From assembly GCF_026020075.1 (NCBI RefSeq), contig NZ_CP102772.1:4120501-4184500 (forward strand): a stretch of 64,000 nt of DNA, written 5' to 3'. The position numbers were made by a program, and so were the translations under genes. This DNA comes from Bosea sp. NBC_00550. Its GTDB lineage: Bacteria > Pseudomonadota > Alphaproteobacteria > Rhizobiales > Beijerinckiaceae. Below the pieces are notes generated by a model that was not told the DNA's origin, searched no databases, and saw nothing but the letters and a program-made list of their open reading frames with translations. Of this stretch, positions 36,649 through 45,273 are shown one piece after another. Within the stretch, counting starts at the first letter, position 1, and the number at the start of each line of letters is the position of its first letter.

Positions 36649-37953
36649 TCAGCTCAGCCGCTGGCGGTAGACCCCGTCGAGCCAGACCGCGAGGACGAGA
36701 ACGATGCCGACGACGATGTTCTGCAAGGGCGCATCGACGCCGATCAGCACCATGCCGGATTGCAGTGACTGCATCACCAGCGCGCCCAGCATCGCGCCCG
36801 CGATGGTGCCGACGCCGCCGGCGAGCGAGGTGCCGCCGATGACCGCCGCCGCGATCACATAGAGCTCGTCGAGCGTGCCGGCCGCGTTGGTCGAAGCATT
36901 GAGTCGCGCCGTCGAGATGCAGGCGGAGATGCCGACGAGCACGCCCATCAGCCCGAACACCAGCATCAGCACCTTGCGGGTGTTCACCCCGGAAAGCTGC
37001 GCCGCCTCGGGGTTGCCGCCGATGGCGAAGACATAGCGCCCGAAGCGCAGGCGATTGGCGAGGAAGGTCATGGCGACGCCGACCGCGAGCGCGATCAGCA
37101 CGGGAACGGCGAGCCCGTGGCCGATGGTCAGGCCGCCCTCCGGCCAGATGCCGCCCTTGGCCTCCGTGACGCGCCGCGCGATCCCGGCCGGCAGCGCATA
37201 GGCATTCGCCACCATCACCGTCGCCAGCACCGCGGCGCAGCCGAGCCCGGTGATCGCGATCTCCGCCCAGAGCGGGCGCAGCACGAAGCCGAAGCGCTTG
37301 CGCCGCCGGCGGATCAGCGCGGCCGCCACGCAGATCGCCGCGCACAGGCCGATGCCGATCGCCCAGGAGGCGCTCGTGCCGATTGCGCCCTCGACGCCGC
37401 CGCCGAAGGGGCGGAAGCGCGAATCCATCGGCGCGATGGTCTGGCCCTGCGTCACCCACCAGGCCGCGCCGCGCCAGACCAGGAGCCCGCCGAGCGTGAC
37501 GATGAAGGAGGGGATGGCGAGATAGGCGATCAATGCGCCCTGCATCAGCCCGACGAAGCCGCCGAGCGTCATCGCGAGCAGCAGGCTGACCACCCAGGTC
37601 AGCGGGTGCTCGAAGCCCCACAGCTCGGGCAGCAGCCGGACCTGCACGAGCCCGACCACCATGCCGACGAAGCCGAGCATCGAGCCGACCGAGAGGTCGA
37701 TGTTGCGGGTGACGATGACCAGCACCATGCCGCAGGCCATGATCGAGATCGACGCGGTCTGGACCAGCAGGTTCCAGAGGTTGCGCGGCGTCAGGAAGGC
37801 GCCGTCCGACAGCCAGTTGAAGCCGAGCCAGATGACCGCGAGCGCGGCGACCATCCCGATCATGCGCGGATCGAATTCGATCTCGCGCAGATGGTCGCTG
37901 AAGCGCTTGCGCTCCTGCGCCGGATGAGCCGGCGCCGGGGTCGTGTTAGTCAC
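36649..37953 (-). CDS. xylH: Sugar ABC importer permease, XylH type
   Basis: The 434-residue inner-membrane protein has about ten hydrophobic segments. Family marks include [15 protein letters not shown] (about 90-104), [35 protein letters not shown] and [22 protein letters not shown], all typical for CUT2 sugar permeases. It is longer than RbsC (321) and close to XylH (393). It overlaps the binding-protein gene by 8 bp and precedes the ATPase gene. Confidence 0.92.
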   Translation of the reverse strand: MTNTTPAPAHPAQERKRFSDHLREIEFDPRMIGMVAALAVIWLGFNWLSDGAFLTPRNLWNLLVQTASISIMACGMVLVIVTRNIDLSVGSMLGFVGMVVGLVQVRLLPELWGFEHPLTWVVSLLLAMTLGGFVGLMQGALIAYLAIPSFIVTLGGLLVWRGAAWWVTQGQTIAPMDSRFRPFGGGVEGAIGTSASWAIGIGLCAAICVAAALIRRRRKRFGFVLRPLWAEIAITGLGCAAVLATVMVANAYALPAGIARRVTEAKGGIWPEGGLTIGHGLAVPVLIALAVGVAMTFLANRLRFGRYVFAIGGNPEAAQLSGVNTRKVLMLVFGLMGVLVGISACISTARLNASTNAAGTLDELYVIAAAVIGGTSLAGGVGTIAGAMLGALVMQSLQSGMVLIGVDAPLQNIVVGIVLVLAVWLDGVYRQRLS

Positions 37954-38992
37954 AGGCCTTGACCTTGCCGGCCGCGACGCCCTGGCAGACCGCCGATTTC
38001 GCCGCCCAGCCGGCCTCGATCACCACGCCGAGATTGTCCTTCGTCACCGGCACCGGCTTCAGGAACAGCGCCGTCATCTTCTGCTTGGACGGGCCCTGGT
38101 CCCACGCCGCCGAGCCCGGGACATCGGCGAGCTTGGCGCCGCCGGCGAGCTTGAGAGCGATCTCGGCTGCGTTGCGGCCCAGTTCGCGCGCATCCTTCCA
38201 GATCGTCACGGTCTGCGTGCCCAGCGCGACGCGGTTGAGCGCCGCGCGGTCGGCATCCTGCCCGGAGACCGGCACCGAGCCGGAAAGCCCCTGCGCATCC
38301 ATCGCCGCGATGGCGCCGCCGGCCGTGCCGTCATTGGCGGCGATCACCGCGTCGACCTTGTTCTGATTGCGGGTCAGGATCTGTTCCATGTTACGCTGGG
38401 CGTTGGCCGGCAGCCAACCATCGGTGAAGGCTTCGCCGACATTCTTGATCTTGCCGCCGTCGATCGCGGGCTTCAGCACCTCGATCGAGCCCTGGTAGAG
38501 GAAGTTGGCGTTCGGGTCCGAGCTCGAGCCCTTGATGAAGACGTAGTTGCCCTCCGGCTTCGCCTTCTGGATCTCGCGCGCCATCATCCGGCCGACCTCG
38601 ACATTGTCGAAGGTCAGGTAGAAGGCCTGCGGGATTTCGATCAGGCGGTCGTAACCGACGACCCCGATGCCCTCGTTCACCGCCTTTTCCACGGCGGGCC
38701 GGATCGCCTGCGCATCCTGCGCCAGCACGATGATCGCCTTGGCGCCGCGCGCGATCAGGCTCTCGACATCGGTGAGTTGCTTGGCCGGCGAGGATTGCGC
38801 ATCGGCGGAGAGATAGGTGCCGCCGGCCTTCTCGACCGCCGCCTTGATCGCGGCTTCGTCGGTCTTCCAGCGCTCTTCCTGGAAATTCGACCAGCTGACC
38901 CCGATGACCGGGCCTTTCGATTGCGCGATGGCGCTGGAATGAATGGACATGGCGGCAACGGCGATGCTCGCCGCGAGGACGAAACGCTTCAT
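37946..38992 (-). CDS. xylF: D-xylose-type periplasmic binding protein
   Basis: The 348-residue product is exported (signal peptide through SAIAQ, about residue 24) and closely follows the E. coli XylF pattern: [80 protein letters not shown] and [20 protein letters not shown]-xylose is therefore the best guess for the ligand. No xylose catabolic gene is adjacent. The ATG at 38992 is preceded by AGGAGG; a GTG one codon upstream is an alternative. Confidence 0.9.
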   Translation of the reverse strand: MKRFVLAASIAVAAMSIHSSAIAQSKGPVIGVSWSNFQEERWKTDEAAIKAAVEKAGGTYLSADAQSSPAKQLTDVESLIARGAKAIIVLAQDAQAIRPAVEKAVNEGIGVVGYDRLIEIPQAFYLTFDNVEVGRMMAREIQKAKPEGNYVFIKGSSSDPNANFLYQGSIEVLKPAIDGGKIKNVGEAFTDGWLPANAQRNMEQILTRNQNKVDAVIAANDGTAGGAIAAMDAQGLSGSVPVSGQDADRAALNRVALGTQTVTIWKDARELGRNAAEIALKLAGGAKLADVPGSAAWDQGPSKQKMTALFLKPVPVTKDNLGVVIEAGWAAKSAVCQGVAAGKVKACD

Positions 38993-39133
38993 CACACTGA
39001 CCTCCTGAGCTTCCTCTGCCGCTGACTCTCAGGCTTTCCGAGCCCGTATGGCGTCCGGCGGGTGGAGCACAACCCAGAGGGGAGAAGCTGTCAAGCAGAC
39101 TAACGGAGGGCTGGCGGCAACCTGGCCGGCAGG

Positions 39134-39835
39134 TCAGGCGACGCGCTTGTCGGGTGAATCGCAGAGGTCATTCTGGATGCAGCGGCCGCATTCGGGCCTG
39201 AGCGCCTTGCAGGTGTAGCGCCCGTGCAGGATCAGCCAGTGATGGGCGTGCCGGCCGAACTCCTCCGGCACTGCCTTTTCCAGCCCCATCTCGACCTGCA
39301 GCACGTTCTTTCCGGGCGCGATCCGCAGCCGGTTGGCGACGCGGAAGACATGGGTGTCGACCGCATGGGTGATTTCGCCGAAGGCGATGTTGAGCACGAC
39401 ATTCGCGGTCTTGCGGCCGACGCCGGGCAGGCTTTCGAGCTCCTCGCGCGTGGTCGGCACTGCGCTGCCGAACTGCGCGATCAGCTTCTCGCTGAGCGCG
39501 ATCACGTTCTTCGCCTTGTTGCGATAGAGCCCAATCGTCTTGACGTGCTCGCGCACCGTCTCCTCGCCCAGCGCCAGCATCTTCTCCGGCGTGTCGGCGA
39601 TGGCGAAGAGCTTGCGCGTCGCCTTGTTGACGCCGGCATCGGTCGCCTGCGCCGATAGCACGACGGCGACCAGCAGCGTGAAAGCGTTCACGGATTCCAG
39701 CTCGCCCTTCGGCTCCGGATTGGCGGCGCGGAACCGCTCGAAGATCTCGCGGATCTCGGCCGGCTTGCGGGCGCGCGCCAACGTGATGCGTTTCGCCGGA
39801 GCACGGGCACGCGCGGGCCTGTTCTGCTGATCCAT
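39134..39835 (-). CDS. nth: Endonuclease III
   Basis: Nth is a DNA glycosylase/AP-lyase that removes oxidised pyrimidines. The 233-residue product has the helix-hairpin-helix LPGVGRKTANVV, in which the Lys is the catalytic nucleophile, the catalytic Asp in AVDTHVFRVANR, and the C-terminal 4Fe-4S ligands C-x6-C-x2-C-x5-C (CKALRPECGRCIQNDLC). It has a basic N-terminal extension of about 25 residues. The ATG at 39835 is preferred; an in-frame start at 39880 would lie inside the divergent DUF2244 gene. Confidence 0.96.
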   Translation of the reverse strand: MDQQNRPARARAPAKRITLARARKPAEIREIFERFRAANPEPKGELESVNAFTLLVAVVLSAQATDAGVNKATRKLFAIADTPEKMLALGEETVREHVKTIGLYRNKAKNVIALSEKLIAQFGSAVPTTREELESLPGVGRKTANVVLNIAFGEITHAVDTHVFRVANRLRIAPGKNVLQVEMGLEKAVPEEFGRHAHHWLILHGRYTCKALRPECGRCIQNDLCDSPDKRVA

Positions 39836-39843
39836 GTCGGCGT

Positions 39844-39849
39844 TATAAT
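39844..39849. promoter_or_regulatory. Shared -10 element between nth and the DUF2244 gene
   Basis: TATAAT on the plus strand sits 6 bp before the DUF2244 ATG, and the opposite strand reads ATTATA/TATTAT about 9 bp before the nth ATG. The core GTTATAATAC is nearly self-complementary. If used, both transcripts would be leaderless or nearly so. A convincing -35 hexamer is not apparent. Confidence 0.4.
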
Positions 39850-39855
39850 ACCGCA

Positions 39856-40383
39856 ATGGAACCCGGCAAGAGCCCAGCAAGCGAAGGCGAGGACGCTGCG
39901 AAGCGGCCGGTCTTCGACGCGACGATCACGCCGCATCGCTCGCTCGGCCAGAACGGCTTCCGCATCGTGATGACGCTGGTCTGCCTGGCGAGCGTGGTCT
40001 CCTCGATTCCCTTCGTCGTGCTCGGCGCGTGGCCGGTCGCCGGTTTCTTCGGCATCGACGTCGTCGCGCTGTTCATCGCCTTCCACGTCAATTTCCGCCA
40101 CGCCCGCGCCTTCGAGCGCATCGTGGTGACGCCGCTGGAAGTCCTGCTGCGCAAGGTCTCGCATCACGGCCGCGAGGCGGTCTGGCGCTTCAATCCGGCT
40201 TGGACCCGGCTCGAACGCCAGACCGACGAGGATTATGGCCTGCTGGCGCTGAAACTGGTCTCGCGTGGGCAGAGCGTCGCGGTCGCCGGCGCGCTTTCGC
40301 CGCAGGAGCGAGCCGGCTTCGCCGATGCGCTCGGCTCGGCCCTGGCGAGCGCCCGCCGCGGCCCCGACTACGGCGCCTCCTGA
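39856..40383 (+). CDS. DUF2244 domain-containing membrane protein
   Basis: The 175-residue product matches the alphaproteobacterial DUF2244 family: an N-terminal segment FDATITPHRSLGQNGFRIVM (about 20-39), two adjacent membrane helices (VMTLVCLASVVSSIPFVVLG and VAGFFGIDVVALFIAFHVNF), then a cytoplasmic beta-rich domain (RIVVTPLEVLLRKVS; WRFNPAWTRLERQ). Function is unknown; the family often neighbours cytochrome oxidase or nth genes. It is divergent from nth with only 20 bp between the starts. Confidence 0.88.
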   Translation: MEPGKSPASEGEDAAKRPVFDATITPHRSLGQNGFRIVMTLVCLASVVSSIPFVVLGAWPVAGFFGIDVVALFIAFHVNFRHARAFERIVVTPLEVLLRKVSHHGREAVWRFNPAWTRLERQTDEDYGLLALKLVSRGQSVAVAGALSPQERAGFADALGSALASARRGPDYGAS

Positions 40384-40389
40384 GCGGAT

Positions 40390-40992
40390 TCAGCTCCGGC
40401 GGGCGAGCCAGATGGTGTGCCCGCCGCAGCTCTGGTCCTCGACAGCATGCGCGACGACGGCAAAGCCGTTCTCGGCCAGCAGCGAACGGTATTCCTCGGG
40501 ATCGAGGCTGCCATGATAGAGCGGCTCGCCTTCGAAGGTCCCGATCGCCTCGCCATGCGACGGACCGCTGGTGAACATCAGCGCGGCGCCCGGCACGGCA
40601 TGCTCCGCGAAGACCGGAAACATTCCGCGCTGGTCCTGCGGCGTCAGGTGGAAGAAGCTGTCCCAGGCGATCAGCCCGTCGAAGCGGCGGCCGAGCGCGA
40701 GACGGCGCATATCCGCGACCTGCCAGCGATGCGCCGGGAAACGCGCTTCGCACAATGCGATCATCGCGGGAGCCGAATCGACACCGGTGATGGCATGGCC
40801 CTCCGCGATCAGATGCCGTGCAATCGGCTCGCCCGAACCGCAGCCGATGTCCAGGATCGAACCGCCGGGCTTCAGGAGCGCGCGGAAACGGTCGAGCCAG
40901 GGCCGCTCGAACAGCGCCTTGCCGCGCAGCCCGTCATAAGTCGCTGCATAACGCTCGTAGAGCTCGACGATGGCGGCAGGGGCGGAGGTCAT
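40390..40992 (-). CDS. Class I SAM-dependent methyltransferase
   Basis: The 200-residue product has the Rossmann methyltransferase motif I ILDIGCGSGEPIARHL (about 45-60), the acidic end of strand 2 in ITGVDSAPAMI, and motif II-like FDGLIAWDSFFHLTP. It is a soluble enzyme of unknown substrate. It converges with the DUF2244 gene (6 bp between stops) and diverges from the AraC-MGMT gene across 113 bp. In that position it might respond to alkylation or stress, but nothing in the sequence shows this. Confidence 0.88.
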   Translation of the reverse strand: MTSAPAAIVELYERYAATYDGLRGKALFERPWLDRFRALLKPGGSILDIGCGSGEPIARHLIAEGHAITGVDSAPAMIALCEARFPAHRWQVADMRRLALGRRFDGLIAWDSFFHLTPQDQRGMFPVFAEHAVPGAALMFTSGPSHGEAIGTFEGEPLYHGSLDPEEYRSLLAENGFAVVAHAVEDQSCGGHTIWLARRS

Positions 40993-41105
40993 GAAGGGTC
41001 TCTTGGCAAGCGAATTTTGAGAGAGCTGCGCAAACTAGGCTGGGCGAGCCCGGTCTTGCCAGCTTTCGGGTGGGAACGGCATGGTGCATGCCCTAGATTC
41101 GCATC

Positions 41106-42101
41106 ATGACGAACGGTGCGAGGCTCACGATGAATGCTTCCATGAAAACGGCGATGACCCCGACGCGCTTCTCCAATGCGGTGCTGGCGCGTGCTGCCGA
41201 GGCGATGCCGAGCGAGGCCGATTTCCCCACGACGGCGCCGGGCTCGGACTACGACACGGTGCGGCGCATCCTCTCCTTCATCACCCATAACTGGCGCGAG
41301 CAGCCGACGATCGAGGCGATCGCGGATGCGGCCGGCGCGACCCCGACCGATGTCCACCATCTCTTCCGGCGCTGGTGCGGGCTGACGCCGAAGGCTTTCC
41401 TGCAGGCGATCACGCTCGACCATGCCAAGGGGCTGCTCGCCTCCTCGGCCAGCGTGCTCGACACCGCGCTCGAAGTCGGCCTGTCCGGCCCCGGCCGGCT
41501 GCACGATCTCTTCGTCACGCATGAGGCGATGTCGCCGGGCGAGTGGAAGGCCGGCGGCGGCGGCTTGAAGCTATCCTACGGCTTCCATGTCTCGCCCTTC
41601 GGCGAGGCGCTGATCGTGGTCACGGATCGCGGGCTGGCCGGGCTCGGCTGGGTCTCGAACAGCGCCGATGGCGGCAAGGTCGTCGGCGGGCGTGCCGAGG
41701 CGCTGGCCGACATGATGCGGCGCTGGCCCCATGCCGATTACCACTATGATCCTGTCCTGACCGCACCTTATGCCGGCCGCATCTTCGAGCCCAAGGCCTG
41801 GTCGGCGGAGACGCCGCTGCGCGTGGTTCTGATCGGTACCGATTTCGAGGTACGGGTCTGGGAGACGCTGCTGAGGATCCCGGTCGGCTGCGCCACGACC
41901 TATGGCGAGGTTGCCAACCAGATCGGCCGGCCGAGCGCGGCGCGCGCCGTCGGCATGGCGGTCGGCAAGAACCCGATCTCCTTCGTGGTGCCCTGCCACC
42001 GCGTCATCGGCAAGTCAGGCGCGCTGACCGGTTATCATTGGGGCCTGACACGCAAGCGCGCCATCCTCGGCTGGGAAGCCGGACAGGCCGCCGCCGGCTG
42101 A
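41106..42101 (+). CDS. AraC-type HTH fused to methylated-DNA-protein cysteine methyltransferase (Ada-like)
   Basis: The 331-residue product joins an N-terminal AraC-type DNA-binding domain (about 50-150; TIEAIADAAGATPTDVHHLF and LSGPGRLHDLFVTHEAMSPGEWK) to a C-terminal O6-alkylguanine transferase. The active-site Cys297 lies in PCHRVIG, preceded by the Arg-finger region of GRPSAARAVGMAVGKNP. The zinc domain of E. coli Ada that repairs methylphosphotriesters (its Cys38) is absent. It therefore probably repairs O6-methylguanine and may regulate in a way not triggered by phosphotriester transfer. Two further in-frame ATGs lie close to the chosen start. Confidence 0.93.
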   Translation: MTNGARLTMNASMKTAMTPTRFSNAVLARAAEAMPSEADFPTTAPGSDYDTVRRILSFITHNWREQPTIEAIADAAGATPTDVHHLFRRWCGLTPKAFLQAITLDHAKGLLASSASVLDTALEVGLSGPGRLHDLFVTHEAMSPGEWKAGGGGLKLSYGFHVSPFGEALIVVTDRGLAGLGWVSNSADGGKVVGGRAEALADMMRRWPHADYHYDPVLTAPYAGRIFEPKAWSAETPLRVVLIGTDFEVRVWETLLRIPVGCATTYGEVANQIGRPSAARAVGMAVGKNPISFVVPCHRVIGKSGALTGYHWGLTRKRAILGWEAGQAAAG

Positions 42102-42103
42102 AT

Positions 42104-43801
42104 TCAGCGCCGCAGATACATGTCCCAGCAGGGCGCGAGCGCGATCCGTTCGCGCCCTTCGAGCGCGTCGGCGAAGAGCTTGCGGATGGCCTCGCGCGCG
42201 GTGGTCGGCGGGCATTTCGGTGCCAGGATCGCGTCGATCCGTCCCAGCTCCGTCAGCATGTCCGGTTTGAGTGGCGGCGTGCTGCGGCCGGGATCGAGGC
42301 CGAGCGGCACGGCGCGGGCGGACTCGAGCCGGAGCAGGCGGTTCATCGGATCGACGAAATCGAGCGTGAAGACGCCATTGAGCTGGCGCTTGTTCGCGGC
42401 CTCCCAATTGCGGATCGCCGTGATACCCTGCTGGATCTCCAGCATCCAGGTCGCCTGAGAGTCGATTTCCGCATAGAGGATGTAGGAAGGCAGCAGATCG
42501 CGCCGGACGAGATCGCGATAGCTCTCCTGCTGGCTGGCATAATGCTCCAGCATCCCGGCCGCGCGCGCGGCGATATCCGGTTTCACGCTGACCCGCCCGA
42601 GCGGCCCGAGATCGGGCACGTCGAGGCCGGCATAGGTGGGCGCGCTCATGGCGGCACGCATGCCCCGTTCGACGCAGATCACGGCCGAGGGCAAGGCGAC
42701 CGCGAGCACCAGCACGAGCATCACCGGGCGCAGCCAATCATCGCGACGCTGCCACCATTCGGAGAGGACCGGCAGCAGGATCGGCCATAAGCCGATGAAT
42801 TCGAGCGAACCCGTGTTCTGGGTCTCGAAGAAGGCGAGCGCCCCAAGACCCACGGCGAGCCAGCCGAGAGGCGAATCCGCGAGGGTCCGCCAGCCCGCGA
42901 GGGTGCGCGGCAGCCCGTCCCGCCATGCCGAGAAGGCCAGCGCCGCGAGCAGCAGCAGGGCCGGACCGATGACGTTGAACTTCACCGAGGCCACGGTCAG
43001 GAAGCGCGGCAGCAGCGTGCCGGTGTTGAGCCCGAGCAGCGTCAGGACATTCGCGAGATAGGCCGAGGTCAACCCAGTCGTGAGTTCCAGCAGCGCGAGC
43101 GCGGTGATGACGGCGGCCGCGGCCGTGATCGCATCCCGAAGGCGCATGCGCCCGCTCAGCATCGCATAGCCGACAAGCAGCGTGCCCGTGACGGCGCCCG
43201 TGATCTTCGCCAGGAAGAGCGCCAGCATCAGCACCGCGACGAGTGTGACCTGAAGGCGGCGCTGCGCGAAGAGCAGCGTCGCGATCAGCAGGTAGAGCAG
43301 CATGGCGGCATGCCGGTTGTAGAAGCCGAAGCCGTCGAAACCCGGCATCGGATACAATGAATGCAGGTTGATCGGCAGCGCCGCGAACAGCAGGAAGGGC
43401 AGCACGAGCGCCAGCGCCTGCCCGCGCGATCGCCGGGCAACGTCGTTCGCCAGCAAGGCGAGCACCGGCAGCGTCACCGGCAGCAGCGCCCAGTTGATCA
43501 GCAGCATCGGCTGCGCATTCGGGAAGAAAGCGTCGAGGCCGGCGGTCAGATAGAAGCCGAGCGGCCCGACAGGCACGAAGAAATCGAGGCTCGGCACTTG
43601 GCCCAGCCTGATGCGCCAGGCCGCGTCGAGATAGACAACCGTATCCCAGGCATTCGCACCGATCGGCAGGCGCAGCGGCAGGATCAGCCCTGCGACGGCG
43701 AGCGCCGCGAAAGCGGCGATCCATAGGCCGGGAGAAAGCACCAGCCTTGCCGCCATACGGCTGCCCCGCGTTTGGGAGTGTCGCCTCCCGATCTCGCTCA
43801 T
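42104..43801 (-). CDS. Polytopic membrane protein, glycosyltransferase family 39-like
   Basis: The product of about 565 residues has ten or more hydrophobic helices in its first two thirds and a soluble C-terminal domain of about 160 residues. The first loop (LPIGANAWDTVVYLDAAWRI, then VPVGPLGFYLTAGLDAFFP) has the acidic residue and layout of the lipid-linked-sugar glycosyltransferases (PMT/ArnT-like), but clear catalytic motifs are not obvious. It may be a cell-envelope glycosyltransferase. The start is uncertain: ATG 43846, GTG 43807 (with AGGAG 8 bp before), ATG 43801 and ATG 43756 are all possible. Its stop is 2 bp from the AraC-MGMT stop. Confidence 0.7.
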   Translation of the reverse strand: MSEIGRRHSQTRGSRMAARLVLSPGLWIAAFAALAVAGLILPLRLPIGANAWDTVVYLDAAWRIRLGQVPSLDFFVPVGPLGFYLTAGLDAFFPNAQPMLLINWALLPVTLPVLALLANDVARRSRGQALALVLPFLLFAALPINLHSLYPMPGFDGFGFYNRHAAMLLYLLIATLLFAQRRLQVTLVAVLMLALFLAKITGAVTGTLLVGYAMLSGRMRLRDAITAAAAVITALALLELTTGLTSAYLANVLTLLGLNTGTLLPRFLTVASVKFNVIGPALLLLAALAFSAWRDGLPRTLAGWRTLADSPLGWLAVGLGALAFFETQNTGSLEFIGLWPILLPVLSEWWQRRDDWLRPVMLVLVLAVALPSAVICVERGMRAAMSAPTYAGLDVPDLGPLGRVSVKPDIAARAAGMLEHYASQQESYRDLVRRDLLPSYILYAEIDSQATWMLEIQQGITAIRNWEAANKRQLNGVFTLDFVDPMNRLLRLESARAVPLGLDPGRSTPPLKPDMLTELGRIDAILAPKCPPTTAREAIRKLFADALEGRERIALAPCWDMYLRR

Positions 43802-43896
43802 CGCCACGCCGAACTCTCCTGGTCCAGCCGGCGCTATGGCAGACAATCCTTACCAGCAGCCTGCCGCGATTGCGGAAACCCCGGCCGGGGCTGCAA

Positions 43897-45075
43897 CTAG
43901 AGCAGCCCGCGCTTGGCCAGATGGCGCATCAGATGCGAGGCGCCGAAGGTCCAGGGCTCGCAGGCGTCGGTGCGCTTCATCCGGTTGACGAGGCTGCCCA
44001 GCTCCGGCGCGGCGATGGTGACGATGTCCCCGTATTTATGGGTGAAGCCGCCGCCCGGCGCATCGCGGTCCTTGATCGGCGCGAACATCGTGCCGAGATA
44101 GAGCGCCGCCCCGTCCGGATATTGATGGTGCGGGCCGATCATCTGCGCGGCGAGGTCGGCCGGGTCGCGGCTGATCTTGGCGATCGAGGAGGAGCCTTCC
44201 AGCGTGAAGCCGTCCTCGCCCTCTACCGTCAGCGTCACGGTCGTGCGGCGGACATGATCGAGCGTGAAGCCCGCATCGAAGAAGCGGATGAAGGGGCCGA
44301 CGGCGGCGGCCGCGTTGTTGTCCTTCGCCTTGCCGAGCAGCAGGGCCGAGCGGCCTTCGACATCGCGCAGGTTGACGTCGTTGCCGAGCGTGGCGCCGAC
44401 GATGCGCCCATCCGAGGCGACGACCAGCACGATCTCCGGCTCGGGGTTGTTCCAGCTCGAGGCGGGATGGAGGCCGGCGTCGGCGCCGGTGCCGACCGTC
44501 GACATCGCCGGGGCCTTGGTGAAGATCTCGGCGTCCGGGCCGATGCCGACCTCGAGATACTGGCTCCAGGCCCCCTGCTTGATCAGCACCTCCTTGAGAT
44601 GCATCGCCTCGGGCGAACCGGGCTTGAGCTTGGAGAGGTCGTCTCCGATGAGCTTGCCGATCTCCTCGCGGATCGTTGCGGCAGCCGCCGGGTTGCCGCG
44701 TGCCTTCTCCTCGATCACCCGCTCCAGCATCGAGACCGCGAAGGTGACGCCCGCCGCCTTCACCGCCTGCAGGTCGAGCGGGGATAGCAGCCAGGGCCGC
44801 TTCGGATCGCGGCTGTCCACAGGGGTGTTGGCGAGGATGTCGGCCAGGGACCCGAGCGTCTCGCCCTGGGCCGCCCGCAGCGCCGCGGCCGGATCGGCGC
44901 TCTCGCAGAGGTCGCGGCTGGTCGGGAAAGCGGCGGTGATGTCGACGACCTGCCCGTCTCGCAGCGCCACCACGGCGGGGCCGCCGAGATCGGGGCACCA
45001 GACCCGGCCGACGAGCGCGGCCGCAGCGGAATCCGTCGGCAGGGTTGCGGTCACGGCAAGGTCGAGCTTCGGCAT
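43897..45075 (-). CDS. Fumarylacetoacetate hydrolase (FAH) family protein
   Basis: The 392-residue product carries the FAH-fold metal site: PEPEIVLVV supplies two acidic ligands, and GNDVNLRDVEGRSALLLGKA the Asp/Arg cluster. The C-terminal GGFTHKYGDIVTIAAPELG is typical. Length and these motifs agree with the subgroup that includes 2-keto-3-deoxy-pentonate dehydratases rather than the 280-residue hydrolases. A sugar-acid dehydratase is thus plausible and would fit the xylose-type importer 5 kb away, but it is not an operon partner. It diverges from the ugp operon across a 198-bp control region. Confidence 0.82.
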   Translation of the reverse strand: MPKLDLAVTATLPTDSAAAALVGRVWCPDLGGPAVVALRDGQVVDITAAFPTSRDLCESADPAAALRAAQGETLGSLADILANTPVDSRDPKRPWLLSPLDLQAVKAAGVTFAVSMLERVIEEKARGNPAAAATIREEIGKLIGDDLSKLKPGSPEAMHLKEVLIKQGAWSQYLEVGIGPDAEIFTKAPAMSTVGTGADAGLHPASSWNNPEPEIVLVVASDGRIVGATLGNDVNLRDVEGRSALLLGKAKDNNAAAAVGPFIRFFDAGFTLDHVRRTTVTLTVEGEDGFTLEGSSSIAKISRDPADLAAQMIGPHHQYPDGAALYLGTMFAPIKDRDAPGGGFTHKYGDIVTIAAPELGSLVNRMKRTDACEPWTFGASHLMRHLAKRGLL

Positions 45076-45173
45076 GATGCGGTCCGGAAACGAGTTCGAG
45101 TCGGGAGCGCAGATCAGCCGGTTATGCGCGAATGCGCAAGCCGTACCGCGACCATAGGCGCATTGCGGCAGGC

Positions 45174-45217
45174 GTCATCGATTTGTCATTGAAATGTCGC
45201 CTCCGCTTCATGCTAGC
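45174..45217 (+). promoter_or_regulatory. Pho box upstream of the ugp operon
   Basis: Four successive 11-bp units start at 45174, 45185, 45196 and 45207: GTCATCGATTT, GTCATTGAAAT, GTCGCCTCCGC and TTCATGCTAGC. The 11-bp period with GTCA/GTCG at the head of each unit is the hallmark of PhoB binding, in which the box replaces the -35. The TGCTAGCTT at 45211-45219 could act as an extended -10. The ugp genes are classic PhoB targets in Proteobacteria. Confidence 0.75.
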
Positions 45218-45273
45218 TTGCGCACCAACGACAAGAACCGCGGCGGGGTCCGCCCGCGGAAGGGAGATCGTCC

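Noticed and set aside
45076..45273. Riboswitch upstream of ugpB
   Set aside because: The conserved structure visible there is the 11-bp Pho box register; no aptamer-like pairing was recognised.
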